Shown here: positions 61,220 to 64,000 of the stretch, piece after piece | Numbering within the stretch: position 1 is the stretch's first letter | Layout of the letters: each line of letters starts with the position of its first letter | NCBI GenBank assembly: GCA_028023455.1 | Contig: JAQFVV010013290.1 | Location: 104,155-168,154 of the forward strand | Direction of reading: 5' to 3' | Length of the DNA stretch: 64,000 nucleotides | Source: Epiperipatus broadwayi | Taxonomy: Eukaryota; Onychophora; Udeonychophora; Euonychophora; Peripatidae | Program-made: the position numbers and the translations under genes | Notes under the pieces: generated by a model | Told to the model about the DNA's origin: nothing | Database searches by the model: none | Seen by the model: the letters and a program-made list of their open reading frames with translations, nothing else

Positions 61220-62480
61220 ACATAACATACACACACAATAATTGTTGTTAAAAAAATGTAAATTATTATTTAAAAATACACAAAACACCTCTTCCCACTA
61301 ATTGTTGTCAATCAAATGTAAACAAATTAAAGTAATGAAAATTATTATTTAAAGATCCATAAAAAAAACCCCGTTGTTGCTTTAATTTTGTCACTTAAAT
61401 TTATAAAAACAGTATTACTATTTAAACACAACCCAAATTACTATTTAAACGTACACCAAAAAAGATCCGTTCTTGTCAATAATAATGAAATTAAGAACTA
61501 TTATTGTCCCATTGTCAAAAATGTTATGTTTTTGGGAAACTAAAACAATAATTTATAAATGAAAAAAAAGTCAATTGGTTGTCAATCAAATGTAATAAAT
61601 AAAACTAACTTCAATTTTGATTTAAACATACACAAAAAACTCCAAATAATTGTTGTCTGCAATCAAATGTAAAATAAAAAGGAAGGTAAATTAGTATTTA
61701 ATCATCATCCAAAAATACCCACCCCTCTCACTAATTATTGTCAGCAATCAAATGTACACCACCACTAAAAGTAACGTAAATTACTATTCTTTAAACAGTT
61801 ACACCCCTGCACCCCTCCCAATAATTAGTGTCAATCAAATGTAAACCCAAATTACTATTTGAAACTACACCGAAAAACAACCTTTTGTCAATAAAAATCA
61901 AACAACAACTATTATTGTCCCATAGTCAAAAATATTTATTCATAGAAACAAAAACCATAATTTATAAACAAAAGAAAGTCATATCGGTCGGTCGTTAATC
62001 AAATGTAAACCAATAAAAGTAACGGTTTTAATTTTTATTTAAACATACATACGCACACACGAAAAAAAAACACTTCTCCCAATAATTGTTGTCAGCAATC
62101 AAATGTAAACCTATCAAAGTAACATAAATTATTATTTAATCATACACAAAAACACCCCTCCCACTAATTATTATCAGCAATCAAATGGAAACCTATCAAA
62201 ATAACGTCAATTATTATTTAAAGATCCATCCAAAAAAAATCCGTTCTCTCTTAAATTTTGGCAATCCAATTTTACAAGAACAGTAATACTATTTTTTTAA
62301 AAAAAAAACACAAATTACTATTTGAACACACACCAAAAAAGACCCTCTTGTCAATAAAAATTAAAAAAAAAAACAACTATTATTATACCATCATCAATAA
62401 TATTATTTGGGAAAAATAATTCTGAAATGAAAGGAAGTAAACTTTGTAAATAAACAAATCAAAAAAAAAAGTCAATATTA
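61220..62480. repeat. Higher-order minisatellite inside Merlin
   Basis: At least eight copies of a motif related to TTGTCAGCAATCAAATGTAA recur at irregular 80-90-bp or larger steps (about 61303, 61580, 61657, 61740, 61830, 61992, 62092, 62172). They alternate with AAATTACTATTTAAAC and ACACCCCTCCCACTAATTAT modules. Longer blocks (about 61350-61590, 61850-61990 and 62215-62440) repeat in the same order, so the array has a higher-order structure. Confidence 0.85.
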
Positions 62481-62581
62481 ATAGAGAATAACTGGCCCGG
62501 GAATGTTATATTAATGTGTTTTTGATTAGAAATTGTGCCGCTAGCGGCTGACACGAAAGATCAGATGACAACCTTCATTTC

Positions 62582-63922
62582 CTTAGAAGTTCTGAAATAA
62601 ATTATTGATTGTATGAGTGGAGAGTGATGGGTCATCTGAAAGTATGTGCTCATATACCCTATATTACATATATAGACACTGGTGTGTAATAAGCCTGTGT
62701 TTCAGTTATTGATTGTATTATTGTACATTATTCTGATACATATCTAAAATTGCTGCTATTATGTTATTTATCTAACAAAATGAATTAATGCTATTAATGC
62801 AAGACACAATATTTTACTGAAAGTCCATATGATCATCACATTAGTGTACAAACAGTGTTTACATTGAATCATTTTATAGAGTTATATTCAGTTATTCCTA
62901 ATGGAACTAAATAATTTTTGACAGAACAGCATTTTATCATTAGAAATGATTGTATCTGTATTTATTAAACTTCGAATATACATACGATTAAATGAATAAA
63001 CTTTATATAAAGTTATATGCATATATTTTTAATAACATATTTTACAAGTCCAATTTAAAATTTTTAAGTATCTAAAATAAATGTGGTGTAAACAAAGAAT
63101 ATTTCTTTATACCTGATGCATATAAAATTTTCTATGTATTTTAACTTTCTCCTAGTGAAAGTAGTAATGTTAACAGATTCACAATTATACAGAATCTGAA
63201 TATTTATAGATTTTAATTAGCGAGTCAGATAATTGTTATAGATTTGTTTTATATTTATTAATGAAGGATGTTTCCTCAAAAAAAAAAAAAAAACTTGTTG
63301 TTTCCAAATAGTTTTTATTAGCAGAGTTTGTAATTAATATACATTAGTAATTTTTTTATTTACATCCACCAGAAGAATAAATACAATTAAGTTTGATAAC
63401 ACCTGAATTAGATTCTTTAGTTACTTGAGGATATAACCATGTCTTGTAAGTATCAAAATAAATTATAGTATGACCTCTTTTTCAAGCTTAATTAAAATGT
63501 TTGATACATTTTCAGATTCAATGTAAGGATCATTACCACTGATTACCTATCATACTGATTTCGTATAAAAACAATAATCTGGTTACTAATTTCTTCCAAT
63601 CAGAGAAATTTTTTTTACATATGCTCTCTTTAAATAAAAATTTCCATATACAAAAATTTATCAAATATAGAAAACGAGTCATTTATGCCCAAAATATTCC
63701 ATAAATCAAGAATCTTATATAATACATAAGCAAATGTAATAATTCTCCTTGACAAAAAATAATAATGTTTATTCTAGATTCAAAATATATAATAAACATT
63801 AAAAATAAAATTTTAAACCAATATGTACAGGGCCAGATTATAATCTAATAGTCATATTATTAATAAATTAACTTAAATTGACACATACACACAAGTTTTA
63901 GTAACATGACAAGTTTATTCAC

Positions 63923-63928
<6 letters not shown>
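62582..63928. other. AT-rich sequence, no gene seen
   Basis: Right flank of the Merlin insertion. No domain-bearing frame, RNA gene or transposon end recognised. Confidence 0.55.

Positions 63929-64000
<72 letters not shown>
63929..64000. repeat. (TA)n microsatellite reaching the window edge
   Basis: At least 36 TA units, continuing past the end of the window. Confidence 0.95.

Larger units (their letters stand above)
60300..62573 (+). mobile_element. Merlin-type DNA transposon with 8-bp duplication
   Basis: Terminal inverted repeats of ~37 bp: 60300-60336 starts GGTTGTCATCTGATCCTTCG and 62537-62573 is its reverse complement with a few mismatches (both keep CAGCCGCTAG). Flanking bases TTCATTTC at 60292-60299 and 62574-62581 are identical, an 8-bp target duplication as known for Merlin. 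The 2,274-bp interior holds a short transposase N-terminus (60865-61203), a small tandem repeat on the left and ~1.25 kb of degenerate minisatellite on the right. The catalytic domain is absent, so the element is non-autonomous, although the well-kept ends suggest it was mobilised fairly recently. Confidence 0.93.

Noticed and set aside
61220-62480. CRISPR-like array, because of regularly recurring ~20-bp motifs
   Set aside because: Eukaryotic context, degenerate repeats, irregular spacing and repeating 'spacers' make it a minisatellite.

Overview
The window is eukaryotic nuclear DNA, very AT-rich, with long (TA)n, (CA)n(TA)n and (ATT)n microsatellites. Almost all recognisable content is transposable-element sequence: an RTE-type LINE, Ty3/gypsy-like LTR pieces, a Penelope-like element, a hAT element, a Merlin (IS1016/ISXO2-type) DNA transposon and a tRNA-derived SINE. 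This mix fits an invertebrate animal; the species or phylum cannot be settled from the sequence alone. I find no convincing host protein-coding gene, no rRNA and no functional tRNA. Long runs of Ile-Tyr or poly-Ile/Leu 'protein' are translated microsatellites.

Layout. 1-11 kb: AT-rich sequence with microsatellites, a tRNA-derived SINE with a 15-bp target duplication (3062-3206) and a minus-strand Penelope 3' end (7200-7565). 11-28 kb: a nest of LTR sequences. A ~2.65-kb LTR family occurs twice in opposite orientation (11005-13679 minus, 17097-19741 plus with a 4-bp GTAT duplication). A second family has inverted ends at 13698 and 27603. A gag-like/integrase remnant lies at 14.9-16.3 kb. A nearly full-length RTE LINE on the minus strand (about 19789-22945) has an intact endonuclease and an FADD reverse transcriptase, but three in-frame stops and one frameshift. 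An A-depleted C/T/G homopolymer block at 23.9-24.4 kb looks like an assembly or sequencing fault. 28-38 kb: a decayed RTE tail, a decayed hAT transposase (29116-31122), then featureless DNA, (ATT)n arrays and a fused LTR/Penelope fragment.

40-51 kb: a 2.2-kb solo-LTR-like unit (40797-43000) set in (TA)n. Next to it is a 7.8-kb unit (43025-50814) whose ends are near-identical 1.58-kb LTR-like arms in inverted orientation. The second unit holds a coiled-coil gag-like ORF, a nested partial copy of the 2.2-kb LTR, and a polypurine tract followed by an LTR start. 51-60 kb: AT-rich DNA, perfect (TA)n hairpins and scattered RTE fragments in both orientations. 60.3-62.6 kb: a Merlin element with 37-bp terminal inverted repeats and a perfect 8-bp duplication; it keeps the zinc-ribbon N-terminus of its transposase but has degenerate minisatellite in place of the catalytic domain.

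How it fits together: LTR units A1, B, C1 and D all abut ATAT in (TA)n tracts, which suggests that the microsatellites act as landing sites for these retroelements. None of the elements appears fully autonomous; the RTE is closest.
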